Shown here: piece after piece, positions 1-12,689 of the stretch | How positions within the stretch are numbered: position 1 is the first letter of the stretch | How the letters are laid out: the number at the start of each line of letters is the position of its first letter | NCBI GenBank assembly: GCA_018894105.1 | Contig: CM032120.1 | Location: forward strand, 27,612,710-27,676,709 | Reading direction: 5' to 3' | DNA length: 64,000 nucleotides | From: Jacaranda mimosifolia | Lineage: Eukaryota > Streptophyta > Magnoliopsida > Lamiales > Bignoniaceae | Program-made: the position numbers and the translations under genes | Notes under the pieces: model-generated | What the model was told of the DNA's origin: nothing | Seen by the model: only the letters and a program-made list of their open reading frames with translations | The model's database searches: none

Positions 1-2285
1 AAGTTTCTAAGGATTTTTTTGGTATAATTGGTCAATGGTTTTACTATTCTTTTCTTATTTTTAACTAACTAGAGCAATTAACACCATTTTAATCTTAATA
101 TCATTTTAGCTTTGAAACCAACTAATTAAGCAACTTGATTACTTAAAAATAATATTGTTAAATTTTCTTGTATGACATAATTAGTTGATTATCCTACTAT
201 TTATTTCTTCTTTGTTGAATAAAACAACTAATTTAAGTTCATTCAATTATAAAATATATTCAATTTAAGACTTTAAATTATTTAATTTATGAATCCACAT
301 ACAAATAAAATTTATCAAATTTAAGTAGTCTTAACATCAAATTCTTTTACTAAACAAATAAAGAAATGACGAACTAATCTCTATATAACAAAATATAATG
401 ATCTAAATCATAAGAGGCTCAGAAAGAGGAATTTGGTAAGTTAATGACGATTTTTATAAAAATATGATAGAAACACTCTTTCAATTGTAAAGAATACAAG
501 AATGCAAAGTGAAATAATTCAAAATACAAACCATAAAGTTCAAAATTTAAGAAAAACCATCTAGCCATTGAACTAAATTATTTGTAAACCAAAACCAAAT
601 ATACCATGTTGACATTAATTATAATTAAGATCTATTTACTAAAAAAAGAAAGATGAATCTAACACGGTCTATCTACTTACCCAAACCCATTATCCTACTC
701 CTCTCTTCTCTTTGGCTCCACCTAACAAATAAATGCGATATAAAATTGTACACATAAGCTAGAAACATAAAATTCAATATGAAAAATTCACAAAAATCAC
801 TTCTTTTTTTTATATCTTATTAATATTCTTATGGATATTATATTTATTGATTACCATATCAACTTTTAATTTATATTATATACAATATATTTTGACATTG
901 TCTTAATCTTTTTTGATATCTTATTATTTTTACAATTTTCAAGCAAGATTTGAAATTCTCTTTACTTTTTAAACTATGAAATTATATAAAAAATTATTTT
1001 CTATTATTTGAATGACATTCAAATTTTAGACTCAGAAAATCAATTTACTAAAAGGGTTCTTAGAATTTCAATTTAGAAAGTTAATGCTCAAATTCAAAAG
1101 CAAATGAGATTATTCATGCTAGCAGTTTTTCTCGTTTTATAAATTTTATTGTTTGTTCAGAATTTGTTATGTAAATTATTATATATTAGGTAGTAAATAA
1201 TAATTTTTTACGATGTTAAAATTTGGATAATGAGTTTAGTTTTTTATATATTGTTGCAAGTTCATGAAAAACAAACATGAATAGAAAATTAGAAAAACTA
1301 AATAAAATAAAGAATTAAAGATCATAAAAATCATAATTCATAACAGAAAAAATATTTTATTCATTTTTCCTTTTTGTCTAGCGTAAAAGAGTATTAGCTT
1401 CATGGTGTGGATTCATCATTCTCTTTCCTCCAAAGTATTAACTAAACTAGAATAATTTGTAAGACAAGACCAGAAATTTTCATAAGTTTGCAACTATGCA
1501 AAAAGGCTAATTTTAAATGGTTATAACTATGTCATACAAAATCCTGTACAAGCATGAGATATATTAATGAAAAGCTTCAGAAATTTAATTTTGAAACAAA
1601 TTTAATTTCATTTAAAAGTTTAAACTTCTAAAAAAGAATTATAAAAGAAGGAAAGATACTACCAGAATTTGAAAAGAGGTTACTATGAAAATGAAAATTC
1701 GTAATGTTATACACAAACCAATACTTAAAAATAATTATATTTCAATTATGACCTCTTATTTTTATATTAAATGGAAACTTAATTAAGATTATAATAGACA
1801 CCACAAAAAGAATTTAAGAAATGTAAGGTACCAGGAGCTATTTATACTTTTATAATAATATGTGTGTGTTTATATACATATATATATATATATAAACAAA
1901 TCAAGCCACAAAAACTATTTGTTTGATTAGAATTCCTTTCAAGCTAAACTAATCGATGTTGTTAAAAGCCAATTTTTTTTTTTTATCAAGGTGTTATCTT
2001 AGAGAATTAGCTAGAATTGGGTACATGCATATAGTTGGATTTAAGGATAATCATCATGTCTCAAGCTCCTTTCTTTTCCTTTACCCTCTTCCCTCCTATT
2101 ATGCACCTTATCTTTAATTTCCTTAAACTACATGTTATTATAGCACAGTTAGATGTACTACACATAAATAGAATTATATAAATAGTAGATTGAAAGATAC
2201 TGACAGTATTGATCATAATTGGAATATTAATGCAAAATTAAATCTCTTGAATTTCAAATAAATATTTCACAAAGGCCATACTCAC
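1..2285 (-). other. Intron 5 of the EMB8-like gene (incomplete)
   Basis: The fifth exon of the EMB8-like gene ends at 2286 in a GTGAGT donor, so this AT-rich stretch is inferred to be the beginning of its fifth intron. I looked on the minus strand for the next conserved block, which in this family begins with Ser-Asp-Cys-Phe after the RGLGG block, and did not find it. The intron therefore seems to be at least 2.3 kb long. An AT dinucleotide run lies near 1870-1895. Nothing else is recognisable. Confidence 0.6.
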
Positions 2286-4487
2286 AGTTACTGGTACACC
2301 TCCAAGTCCCCGATGATTGCTCACTACAACATCGCATCCACGCTTAGCCATCTTGAAAGCCAAATGTTTGATATACTGTGCAGTACATAATACACGTTAG
2401 CAAGAAATATAACAAGTAGTAGAAATGTGGATTATAGATGAAAGAACTCTTCTTTTCTTATTTTAATTAATGACCATGTAACAACATAAACCTAAACCAA
2501 CACATCTTCACACAATACTAACTTAAAAAAAAGCCCCATAACAAGTTTTCCAAAAAGAATTTAAGAGCCAAAATCCTATACCTGACTACAATATTCTTAA
2601 TTTTTATCTCTATATTGGCATACAAAAGCATGTCTATAATGCTGATATTGAAATAAATTTCTAAATTCACATCCAATGTTTTCATCTATATATGCGCAAT
2701 TTAAGACAAACACTTTTTAAATTTAACTAATCTACAATGAAGAGCCAGCGTGGGGCTCACACATCAGACCGTCAAATGAGAGAAACGTGTACCATTACAC
2801 CCTAAGGAAAGTGAGCTAGGAGGTCATGTCGGAATAGAAACTGAATATATTCATAGAAAGAATGGAACAGACAAAGAGATGGTGAAAACGAGCAAGATTG
2901 CTTACTGCAGAATCAGAAGCACTTGTCAAGCCAGGAACAATCATTATAATAGGACTTCTATCATTATGCTGCACTGCATTTGGTTTCTTAACTATAAAGA
3001 AAAGGGTCACAATCAGTTACAAAACAATACTAGTTAGAGCATAAACAACTTTCAAATATGCCCTATTGCAAATACACAAATCTGAGGAACAAGAAAAAGG
3101 ATTAGTAGAATAGGATGTAATTCAATCAGAAGGAATGGAATATGCATCAGCAATTTGTCAATTTAATGCCATTGTCAGAGTCATGTCAATAAGATTATGA
3201 ATTAAAAAAATATATTATGAGAGATAAATACATTATATCAGCTAAAATAAGGAAGTCAGCTTCAAGAAAGTCACTTGAAATCTAAAGACAGTACATAACA
3301 AGCATATTGACCAAAGTACGGTAAAGCCACGTTAAAAGGTGGAGAATTTATGCACCAACATTAATTTGTTTGCGAAGATAATTTGACACTATTACAATTC
3401 CAGAGAAGAGGAACAACTCAAATTCCACTTCGTCTTTTTTCTTTTTCAATTAGACTAAGTTAAACTATGTTAAACAAAAGGTTTAATGCTCTCCATATTT
3501 AACTCAGGGTAAACTTCTTCCATTTTGTTTTGGATCTATATTGCATCTAGAAAATCATTTGATTAAACAAGAAAGTCAAAAGTTTTCAAGTTTCAACAAG
3601 TTAAAACTATTCGATGCCTCAATTCCATGTTCTAGAATAAAATCATAAAATTTCAAATATCCAGAATGAAAAGCCAACACCTTGAATTAATGAATTTGAG
3701 CAATCTAACACTAAATATTGTCTATCTGGATATGAAATAACATTCTCTGAAATGAAAAACATTCCCTTTAGATATAGCAAAAAGTGAGGTGAACGAGTGC
3801 TACCTTCAGCATTGATGACCCAATCCAAAGCTATTGTTCCACCATCGGAGGTCGTAAAAAGCTGCCTGGATACTATTCACATTAGTACTACTTTGTTTAA
3901 TGAAAACAAGGTGATCCGACACAGGGTCATGTTGACAAGTTTTGTTTCAAGAATGTAAGAAGTATGAATATTGAGTGAAAAATAGATTCTTGAATCAAAC
4001 TCCACCTTCTATAGTTGACAACAGGCGGGTTTCCCAAATAATGCACGAATACAGTCTGAAGATGAGGACTAGATAACCACGGGGTCGATAAATACCTATT
4101 TCAGTAACCCAAAAAGCAAGTGAAAACTATAAGCAAAACCGTTTGCTTCAATATGACCAAAACTCTGACTTGCTAGACAAATTTCATAGTGTATTGATAA
4201 TTGTGTTATCCGGGCTCCTCATACCTTCCATGAAGAACTCTGCACTTAGAAACTACGTCCCGGTAGAGTTGAGAGGAAGGGTTGACCGTCAGAGTCACCG
4301 GCTGTCCCCTGAACCCAGTGAAGAAATCTTGGAGGAAATGCATTTCCAGAAAATTATAAAGAAACCCAACAAATATCAAACAAAGTCCCAAGAAATAGTG
4401 GGAAACGGGTATCAACAATGCCGCCCTGAGCAGCAGCTCGTACGGAGATTCAGTCGCCGGCGATTCTATTGGATAAAAATAATCCAT
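2286..4487 (-). CDS. EMB8-like alpha/beta-hydrolase, 5' five exons (gene continues off the left edge)
   Basis: The sequence shows five exons read 4487-4225, 4095-4006, 3865-3804, 2991-2906 and 2375-2286. All have GT-AG borders, and the phases add up to 197 uninterrupted codons. The protein opens with MDYFYPIESP, then a hydrophobic stretch (about residues 22-47) that is probably a membrane anchor. The SSPHLQT block and the core motifs SDGGTIALDW, VPGLTS and SNHRGLGG follow. This order matches the plant EMB8-like / YheT-type alpha/beta-hydrolase family (esterase/lipase superfamily), whose substrate is generally unknown. The nucleophile elbow (GxSxG) and the His of the triad would be encoded past position 1. 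The start is the first ATG of the exon and fits the family's N-terminus. The gene is probably functional, since I see no stop or frameshift in the visible part. Confidence 0.88.
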
Positions 4488-5932
4488 TACCGCCGGAAAA
4501 CTATCACGAAAAGTATGAGAAAAATGAAAAACTATGATTTTCTAGCGTGTGTATGCGCGCGCGCGGAGGTCATCGTTATATATGGGTGGAATTACCAGTT
4601 TCCAGTTAGGTGGGAACGACTTTCCAAAAGTGCGGCGGCCGCCGGTCAGAATTGATTTCTTTGAATTCAGTAAGAAAACTGGACATTCGCAAAATTGCAA
4701 TTGAAAGCTGACCTTCAATAACCAAGCCAAAAACTAATTATCGTCCTCTTATATTCAATGTCTTACTTTGACTGGCATCAGTATTTTAAATAAATAAGTT
4801 GAAGAAAAAAAATAAAAATTTTAGGTATTTTTATAATTTTCATTTGAAGGATAGTAGAGAATTAGTAACATCACATGATCAAGACTATGTTAAATAAGAA
4901 GGTATTTTGAGAAAAAGAAATTATTATAGAATATCATACACTTGTTTATAGAGTAACCAAAATATTATAGCATTGACTTAACCTGAGAATGGAAAAAAAT
5001 ATTTTAAAATAAGATGAACAATAATAGTTTTATAAATTAAAATAAGATGTAATACTAATAATAATATATACTTTATATATAAAAGTAAAACAAGAAGTCA
5101 AAATTTATCATTTTTTTAAAAATCAAAATATGCGACATAATTTACAAGTAATTAATTCGTTTTCAATAATATTTTATTTTTATATTTAAAAAGTCATAGT
5201 AAAATTTTTAATAAAAATATTTTTTAGAAGATTATATATAGAGTTAACGAGTTCAACTACCGAATCCTATAAACAAATTGGATAGACGGTTAGATTTTGG
5301 CAAATCCAACCTGTCATCATTCCTAACAATTACTATAATTATAATTGATTATTGAATTAATTTTAGCTATCAAATCCTATAACCAAGTGGGAACAAGTCT
5401 AAGTTTTTGGCAAACCCAACCTATCATCATTCCTAACTATGACTATAATTATAATTGACTATTAAATTAATTTTAACATTTTTAATTTTTGAATCACTCT
5501 AATACATTTAAGTTATAAATTTTAAGTTTTCTAACAACAAGTAATTCTTAGAGCATGAAAACTACCTAAAATAAAAGAAAGAAAGAATGAAATAAAAAGA
5601 TAGAAGTTGAGAGGGTCAAGACTCATGACTCACTTATCATTACTTGACAGGTTAAATTTTTTATTTCATTTCATAAATACATAACACGTATATTAAATAT
5701 TTTTTTATAAAAATATTTAATTTAAAATTAAATACACTTAATATAATACATATCAAACTTAATATAAATACATATTTCATAGTAGGCTCATAAATGAGTT
5801 CCTTATTGGCAACATTTTTTAGAGAGGGAAAAAATTTAAATTAAAACAAAATAGGAGGAAATTCCTTTTTTGTACAGGTAGCCGTTACAGCAGTTAAACA
5901 CCAGCCTACATCCACAACTGAAATTGCAAGAA
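4488..5932. other. Divergent intergenic region between the EMB8-like and PORR genes
   Basis: The two genes point away from each other, so this stretch holds both promoters. The first 250 bases upstream of 4487 are richer in GC (a GCGCGCGC run at 4556-4564) and probably carry the 5' UTR and promoter of the EMB8-like gene. The rest is AT-rich, with a two-copy tandem repeat at 5261-5478. I see no coding region. The open frames over 4143-4655 lie antisense to exon 1. Confidence 0.6.
5261..5478. repeat. Two-copy tandem repeat, about 110-bp unit
   Basis: The blocks starting at 5261 and 5371 share the same order of words: AATCCTATAA, TTTTGGCAAA, CCAACCT, TCATCATTCCTAAC and ACTATAATTATAATTGA. Their offset is about 110 bp. 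The copies differ at several positions, so the duplication is not recent. It lies in the promoter-side spacer of the PORR gene. Confidence 0.8.
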
Positions 5933-7162
5933 ATGCCTCCGCTCCTCCACTTCCATACCGCCGCAAGCCACCACCTCCGCCGCCGTCGCCACCATCAGAT
6001 CCGCACCTTTATAAACGCCAGAATTAAATGGGTCCGCGATCCCTATCTCGACACCGCCGTAGAGAGAGAAAAGAACCTCAAACCCTTACTATCTCTCAAA
6101 ACCCTCATCCTCTCCCAGCCTTCCCAAGCCCTACCGCTCTCCACTATCTCCCCCTTAAAGCCCCATCTTCAGCTCCCCACCACCGCCGAGAAATTCATCC
6201 GAAATTTCCCCTTAATTTTCAAAATCTTCCTCCCGCCCAACAAATCCAATCCCCTGCCCCACGTTAAGCTCACCCCTAAAGCCCTCTCCCTTCACCACGA
6301 CGAAATTTTATTACTTAGCATGTCACATTATCGAAAGGACCTGGCCCGCAGGCTGGCTAAGCTTTTGATGCTCTCTCGAGCTGGAAAACTTCCTTTATAT
6401 TTGATTGATATGTTTAAGTACGATTTGGGCTTACCTCATGACTATATATTGACATTGTTGTCGGAATTCCCGGAGTATTTCCAGATTTGCGATATGGGTT
6501 TTCGGGACTCAAACGGGGATGTTGTTTTCGGATTGGAGTTGGTTTCTTGGAGGGATGATTTGGCGGTTTCAGAAATGGAGAAAAGGGCGAGAGGGGAGAG
6601 GGAAAGTGGAATGAAGATTAAGTTTTTGATGAATTTACCTAGAGGGTTTGATTTGGAGAAGAGAGTGCTGGAATGGGTGGATGAGTGGCAGAATTTACCT
6701 TACATTTCGCCATATGAGAATACATTCCATTTGGCTCCAAATGGGGATCAAGCAGAGAAATGGGTGGTGGGGGTGATTCACGAGTTGCTGACTTTACTAG
6801 TGTTGAAGAAGACAGAGAGGGAGAACGTGTTTCGTTTAGGAGAGTTTTTGGGGTTCGGCCAGCTGAGGATCAAGCGGGCTTTAGTCCATTTTCCAGGGAT
6901 ATTTTATGTGTCGAATAAGATCAGAACACAGACTGTCATTCTGAGGGAGGCTTATAGAAAGAATCTGCTGCTTGAAAAGCATCCTTTGATGGTTATGAGA
7001 AATAGGTATATTAGTCTGATGAATTTGGTGTTGAGAAGGGGCAAACCAATTAGAACTGGAGTCATCGGGCGTAGAAAAGTATCAGCTTCTGGTTCAAAAG
7101 GAGGCCAAAGGAAAGATGACCAAAATAGATTGAGCAGAAGCGATTATGATGAGGATGATTAA
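5933..7162 (+). CDS. PORR-domain (WTF1-like) organelle RNA-binding protein, 409 aa, intronless
   Basis: This single open frame has the features of the plant organelle RNA recognition (PORR) family, which includes WTF1 (group II intron splicing in chloroplasts) and RPD1. The His- and Arg-rich N-terminus with few acidic residues (about residues 1-30) looks like a mitochondrial or plastid transit peptide. RIKWVRDPYLD then opens the PORR domain, which runs to about residue 355 through the typical blocks KSLILS-like LKTLILSQPS, the FPLIF segment, LAKLLMLSR, LPLYLIDMFKYDLGLP, FPEYFQI and PYISPYEN. The tail is charged and ends in DYDEDD. An in-frame TTG lies 9 bases upstream (5924), but the first ATG at 5933 fits better. 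The RNA target cannot be told from the sequence. The frame is intact, so it is probably a working gene. Confidence 0.9.
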   Translation: MPPLLHFHTAASHHLRRRRHHQIRTFINARIKWVRDPYLDTAVEREKNLKPLLSLKTLILSQPSQALPLSTISPLKPHLQLPTTAEKFIRNFPLIFKIFLPPNKSNPLPHVKLTPKALSLHHDEILLLSMSHYRKDLARRLAKLLMLSRAGKLPLYLIDMFKYDLGLPHDYILTLLSEFPEYFQICDMGFRDSNGDVVFGLELVSWRDDLAVSEMEKRARGERESGMKIKFLMNLPRGFDLEKRVLEWVDEWQNLPYISPYENTFHLAPNGDQAEKWVVGVIHELLTLLVLKKTERENVFRLGEFLGFGQLRIKRALVHFPGIFYVSNKIRTQTVILREAYRKNLLLEKHPLMVMRNRYISLMNLVLRRGKPIRTGVIGRRKVSASGSKGGQRKDDQNRLSRSDYDEDD

Positions 7163-8089
7163 GGGACTGATGATAATATTGGAAATCTGCTAGTGATGAT
7201 GATGACAGCTCTATGATGGGGAGTTATGATTACTTCTCAGATACTTCGGTAGAAATTTACCTGTGATGAAAAAATGAAAGTGAATCATGGGAATTCTGTT
7301 CTAACAGCAGTCAAATGATCAGGAAATGTTCCCCAGAATCACAGCTGGGTAATATCTAGATCTTAAGTACCGAACAACATTTGCGTGCCTCCTCATACAG
7401 ACATCAAAAGTATGGAGATTTGATTCCTTAAGAAACTGGCAGTGGAGATATAAATGGTTTGAAAGACCCTGGAAGTGTTAAGAGTTGTGAATGAAGCATG
7501 TGTTCCGTACATATTTTCTTGCAATAGTAATCTCCAATCCCCACCCCCGTCGTATTGTATTGAGATAGTTAAATTAATTATATTGGGCCAGAGGACTGAC
7601 CTCGTACATTTGAGAACCAATGTAATGAAGTTTCCGAACAGAAGCAAAAAGCTACATGAATCCAGTTTTGCTTTAGTAATCCTAGGTTGTCCGTTGTCGA
7701 TCGTTGGGTTGGTCCAGGAGTTGGACTTGGGCTGGTCTTGAGCAATTAAATTCTATTTGTTTATTGACATCCTTATGTGGTTATTTTATCTTAATTTTGA
7801 TCCAACAAAGCCAGGTTGATATATTTCCATGTTCAAGTCCAAACCCAATAGGTAAACATCAACGTTTTCAAGCTAAACATCAATGCTTTAAAGGTGGATT
7901 GGACAAAGAATTGGTGATATTATTGGTTATTGGTTTGATTGGTTCAATCAATTTGACCATGTGTTCGAATGATGCGACATCATAACTATATAGAAATTAT
8001 ATGTAATTCTATAAAAATATAATACTATAATGTTAACTAAAAATACAAAAAATTCAATAATATAGGAAAATTTATTTTAATTCTTACTC

Positions 8090-8560
8090 ATTTTTAAGTT
8101 ATTCTATTAAAAAAACCATTTCATAATTAGTTAATTATAAATATATAATTTAATTAAAAATAGTGTAACACAATTGTTTAGCACTAATTCAAGTGATCCT
8201 CCATTTCATGTTTCAAGTTCAAGTTAAAATAATTTTAACCTTTTTTTCACCCCAAATATCCAATATAATTTAAGAGAGATTAAATTGAATAAAACAACAA
8301 ACTCAACCATTAGTATCCAAATATAATTATTATTGCACATGTTTCAAAAAGTTATATACCCAAAATCTTTAGTCATCATCTTCAACTCTTCAACTCTCCA
8401 ATTCCTCTTCTTATTTTTATATTTTTTTCAGTTTTTATTTTTTATTTTTTGATTTTTCATAAAAAAAAATAAATAAATAAGTAAATTAGTAGTTAATCGG
8501 TCGAACCACCACTAGTTAAATTGGTTATTGATTGATTTTTATTCTTCGGCATTGGGTCAA
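8090..8560. repeat. Dispersed repeat, copy 1 (related to 9315-9765)
   Basis: This block and 9315-9765 run in parallel for about 450 bp. They share TATAAATATATAATTTAATT followed by AAAAATAGTGTAACA, then CCAAATATCCAATATAAT, and then TCATCATCTTCAACTCT. Divergence is considerable, with many substitutions and small gaps. No terminal repeats or coding potential are visible. It may be two copies of one old non-autonomous element, or a local segmental duplication. Confidence 0.75.
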
Positions 8561-9314
8561 TTAAATTAAATAAAATGTTGCTTTTAAAAATAAGAATTTT
8601 CTTCTTAATGAGAGGTGCTTTAAAATAATAAATAATAAAAAAAAAAGATAAAAAATGATAAGCTTCACATTAAAACATACAATCAAAATGTGGTCTTTTT
8701 CTTCCCAAAAAAAAAAAAAAAGTGTAATTGATCGATAAAATAAAAAATGTTATGTCCAAAAAAGTATAGATTATGAAGTAGGAACATGTCAATCGATGGA
8801 AACATGCAATTCTTTACTCCATAACAAACATTGAAAATCAAAGCGAACATCAAATAGTGGTGTGGACAAATTGAGAGGAGAGGACAAGGGCTCTTGTCCC
8901 CAAACCCAAGCCTACCGGCTACCAACCACCTCCGACTTGTCGTTTCTCTCCTAATTCTCTTTTATCAACTAACTAATTTTATGCTACGGAGTTTCAAAGC
9001 CAAATGAAAGGAGAAGTGTGAAATAAGTAAATTGTGATTTGTGCCTCCAAAAAAATTGTCAAAAATGTTAAGTGATGGGTTAAAATCACCTTTTTCATAC
9101 CTAACATTGATCCCTCATATTTGGGAAATGAAAAACTAATGTCTTGATTATATATGTTTTCAAATTATTTTTTATACCATTTTAAAAAATAAAAAGTACA
9201 TTAAGTATCATATCTTTTTGTTATGATACACGTAAAATATTAAATAATAATGTCTTTAGACTTTTGGAATAATAGAACCCACAAATTTTAGTGATAATTT
9301 CTTATTCCAATACA

Positions 9315-9765
9315 ATTTAAGTTGTTCTTTAAAAAAAAAATCATTTCAAAATTAGTCAAGTATAAATATATAATTTAATTAAAAATAGTGTAACATTATT
9401 ATTTAACATTAATCTAAATGAGTGGTTGATTATCCCTTTCACGTTTTAGGTCCAAAATAAAATATGTTCCTTCGCACCAAATATCCAATATAATGTAAAA
9501 GAGACTAAATAAAATTAAAAAATAAACTGAATCATAAGTATTCAGGCATAACTACTTTATCGGGTTTCAAGAAAATAAACTTATATTTCAATAAACTATG
9601 TGTTCAAAATCTTTACTCATCATCTTCAACTCTCAAATTCGCATCTCTTTTTATATTTTTCAATTTGTTAGTATATTTTTTAAATTTTTCTTAAAAAAAT
9701 AAATAAATGAATCAGTGGTCAACCAATCGAATTGTTGTCAATTAAATAGTTTTTATCAATCAATA
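9315..9765. repeat. Dispersed repeat, copy 2 (related to 8090-8560)
   Basis: Direct-orientation partner of the block at 8090, with a start-to-start offset of about 1.2 kb. The shared words occur in the same order: the AAAAATAGTGTAACA segment at about 9380, CCAAATATCCAATATAAT at about 9478, and the TCATCATCTTCAACTCT segment at about 9616. Confidence 0.75.
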
Positions 9766-10077
9766 TTGAATAAAAATTAATATTCAATTTTTACATTTAA
9801 TTTGAACCGGATGAACTTCCGCTCACTGATACTACTGATCAATCCAATCCAATTTTTTAAATATTACTTGAAAGTAGCTTGCTTGCATTGCGGATAGGCG
9901 AAAGATAGGTCCCTCGCAAATTTCTGAATTAAAGTATTCCATCTCCATGAAACTTTGTGTTTCTTTATCCGACACTTGTCTATTCTTAACTTTCCACTTC
10001 ATCCAAAGAGTTGCAAAAGATAGTATGTCATTGAATTTTCTGGAGAATACTACATAGATCTTTAGTAGAATTTTTAG

Positions 10078-10300
10078 AGGGTGTTCGGCTAATCTTATTT
10101 AAAAGATTTTATAAGTTTTTATATTTTATAAAATATTTTTGAAATATATAAGATGTTAGATTTTATTTTAAAAAAAATAAAAATTTCAAGTATTTTAATA
10201 AAATAAGATGTTGAAACTTATAAGATGTTAATAACGACGAATTTGTAATTAATATGATTAAAATTTAAAAGATTTTGTTAAATTTTAAAAATAAATTAGA
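10078..10300. mobile_element. MITE fragment, same family as the one inside the CACTA element
   Basis: The sequence GGTGTTCGGCTAATCTTATT, followed by an AAAAGATTTTATAAG-type block and TTTATAAAATATTTTTG, matches the reverse complement of the right end of the MITE at 31559-31962 (GGTGTTTGGCTAAACTTATT and following). The inner repeats of ATAAGATGTT are shared too. I do not find a matching inverted end on the right, so this copy is truncated or decayed. Confidence 0.6.
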
Positions 10301-11059
10301 AGATTCAAATTCAATATTCATGCTCATGAAAGTAAGGATTTAATTTGAGTTGGAGAAATAATAATATTCAAAATGGCTTTAGAAGAGGGGGAAATAAGAA
10401 CATAACCAATCAGAAGTTAGAACTTAATTCTTACTCCATCTTAAAATTATTATTTTCTTTGCTATAAGACATGGTTAAATATTTTTTGATTAATTTATCA
10501 TATTAATCTTGACAGTGCTAAGAGTGTTAATATTTAAATCTTATTTATTTGTCATAAGCATTATTTAATTTAATACTCCTATTTTTCAAATGGATTGCAA
10601 AAAAGGGTCCAAATCACTTATTTCTTTCATTATTAAATTTATTATTCTACCACATAAAAAAAAAAAAAAAAAATGGGCGAAGATAAAAAACAAGAGGGAG
10701 TAAGGGCAACAGTGACGCAACAATCTAGACACAGACTAAGACAAGTTGCACATTGTTCTCGTGGCCCTTCATTAATTATTGTCGTGTTATTGCATCCTAT
10801 CTATTCAAGGACGCGTACGACACACTTGCAATTATTCTTCCACATTTTTCTCACGTGGGTATAGTGTAGCAGTCCAGTCTGTGTATTGTGGGCTGCATGA
10901 TTGTATGAAACACTTCCACCGTCCAAAAACTTATAATAATGTTTTTAATAAAAATAGGATATTTTTTCTATATACAATTCTTATACATCATTACTCTATT
11001 ATAAAAAGTTACAGAAATGAATTTTTTATTTTCTAATATAAAATTTGAAGCAGATGAAT

Positions 11060-11460
11060 TTCTTAAAGTTGGTGGGCATGGGTCAAACCTGAGAGGTCAA
11101 CTATTTCAGGACAAGTCGTGGGTGTGAAGGTGAAAACAAAAATAGGATAATGCATAGAGTTAAGGAAACAATGTCGTTAGATGGACTGGTACAATCGCAA
11201 GTAATTAGATAAGAAAGTGAGTCTAAACTCTCCTTTTAGGTTGTTTTTAGATTGGATGTCTTTGTTTGCAATCTTGAACTTTTATGGTAAATGGGCTAGG
11301 GGAGTATTTATGGTTATCTGTTTATATGTCCCAATATAATCAATCTTAGATGGTGGATGAAGATCTTGCCACATGTCCCCATCTAAGGCTTGAAATTCCC
11401 AATCGAATGTGATGTTGAATCATGTCGGACTCTAATTCACGTCAAAAACACAAATCCTAT
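11060..11460. repeat. Dispersed repeat, copy 1 (related to 38365-38720)
   Basis: Shared blocks in the same order as at 38365-38720: GAGGTCAACTATTYCA, a GGATAATG/GTATAATG motif, TATTTATRRTTATCTGTT, then a CARTATAATCWATC motif, then CACATGYCCCCAT, and AACTC/AATTCACG plus a GTGTAAA/GTCAAAA tail. The unit is about 350-400 bp. It looks like an LTR or a MITE remnant, but I found no clear ends. Confidence 0.6.
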
Positions 11461-12680
11461 AAAATATTTAGTATTTTTTAGTGTTGTTGAGGGTATTTTG
11501 GTCCTTTAATAACTTAACTCATATCAACATTATTTCGGAACAGTTAAAAAATCAACAATAATAAAATTAAAGTATAAAAAAAAATGTAACACATAAAGAT
11601 GTAAGTTGTAATAGATATATATATATATATATATAGAGAGCTTGTAGCCTTGTTTTACAATAGCAAAATACACGTCACATAAATAAAAATGCTCTGCATA
11701 CAATCAATGAAAGATGTACTTGAATTTTTACTTAACTTTTATTTTGATTTTATCAAAATTGATGACGTAGAATAAAAGTTGAAAATCCCAGAATGCAAAC
11801 TAATTCACTATTAGTGAATTTGGTGTTCATATGTTTAACGAATTTAAGAATAGATCTTTGTTTGCTAAGAACAATAAAAATGATATATCGCCAATTCAAT
11901 AATATTTCCGTTCCATTTTAGTAAATCTTATATAGTTTTACACACTAACATTTTCTATATATTTTGCTTATTCATTTATTAATACAAGTACAAGTGCTAT
12001 TGAAGTCAAGCTTTATCTATACTCACTTTGGCTTGAATTTATAATTAAATCCTAACCTTTAATTCAAGTTCGATTTGATCTAAAATTATATAAAAATCAC
12101 TTAAAATTAATTTTCTTTTCATTCTTCTATATATAATTCAAATTTGAGAATTTAGATGACATTGTTAGCTGTTGGGCCCATTAGCTTTTAATTAAGGTCA
12201 CAAACAAATGACACAACCCTATCTCCAACCTTTTTTTATTTGTTTATTTTTTCGGTGGGGTCGGGGGAGTGAGTGGGGACAGTCTAAAATATAGTATTAT
12301 ATGCGCTATCTATAGACTAGTCATACAGGAAGACACCTAGTGTGATTCACGTGGTCCTAAAGCCCAGTTAGTGTCCTTATTATCTATTTTTATAGCCAAA
12401 ACAAAAATTGAAGATTTATTTAGATAAATGGAGTTTTTAACATAATTTAAATTCAAATTTTTATATGTAATATGTGTTTTTATTTATACTTATTAATTAC
12501 TTTAATTTTTAAGATTTGAGTTTTTTATTTATTATTTATTTATATTTTTAAAAAATTGAATTATTTATTTCTTATCTGTATTCAATTCAAATATATTCTA
12601 CTGATGTAATGTAATTTTAAATAATATACTTGTTCGTTTTTTTTTTTTTGAAGAAAATTTCAATAATATACTTGTTACAA

Positions 12681-12689
12681 TAAAATAAA
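12681..12689. repeat. 9-bp target site duplication, left copy (TAAAATAAA)
   Basis: TAAAATAAA lies directly outside the left terminal inverted repeat and is repeated exactly at 24874-24882, directly outside the right one. A 9-bp duplication is the signature of Mutator-superfamily insertion. The low complexity of the word is a caution. Confidence 0.8.

Larger units (their letters stand above)
7163..12680. other. Intergenic AT-rich region with old repeats
   Basis: The first few hundred bases hold the PORR 3' UTR. After that I see only AT-rich sequence, small open frames without recognisable motifs, and the repeats listed separately: a duplicated block at 8090 and 9315, a MITE fragment at 10078, and a block near 11060 that is related to one near 38365. 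A TA-dinucleotide run lies at about 11616-11635 and an A-run at 10652-10672. Confidence 0.55.

Noticed and set aside
4143..4655. 170-residue plus-strand frame
   Set aside because: Antisense to exon 1 of the EMB8-like gene, whose protein has clear family motifs; this frame has none.
6028..6267. Proline-rich frame inside the PORR gene
   Set aside because: Out-of-frame reading of the same DNA; the long PORR frame explains the codon pattern.
10673..11036. Small frames after the A-run at 10652
   Set aside because: No motif, no splice context, and no LINE-like sequence before the A-run.
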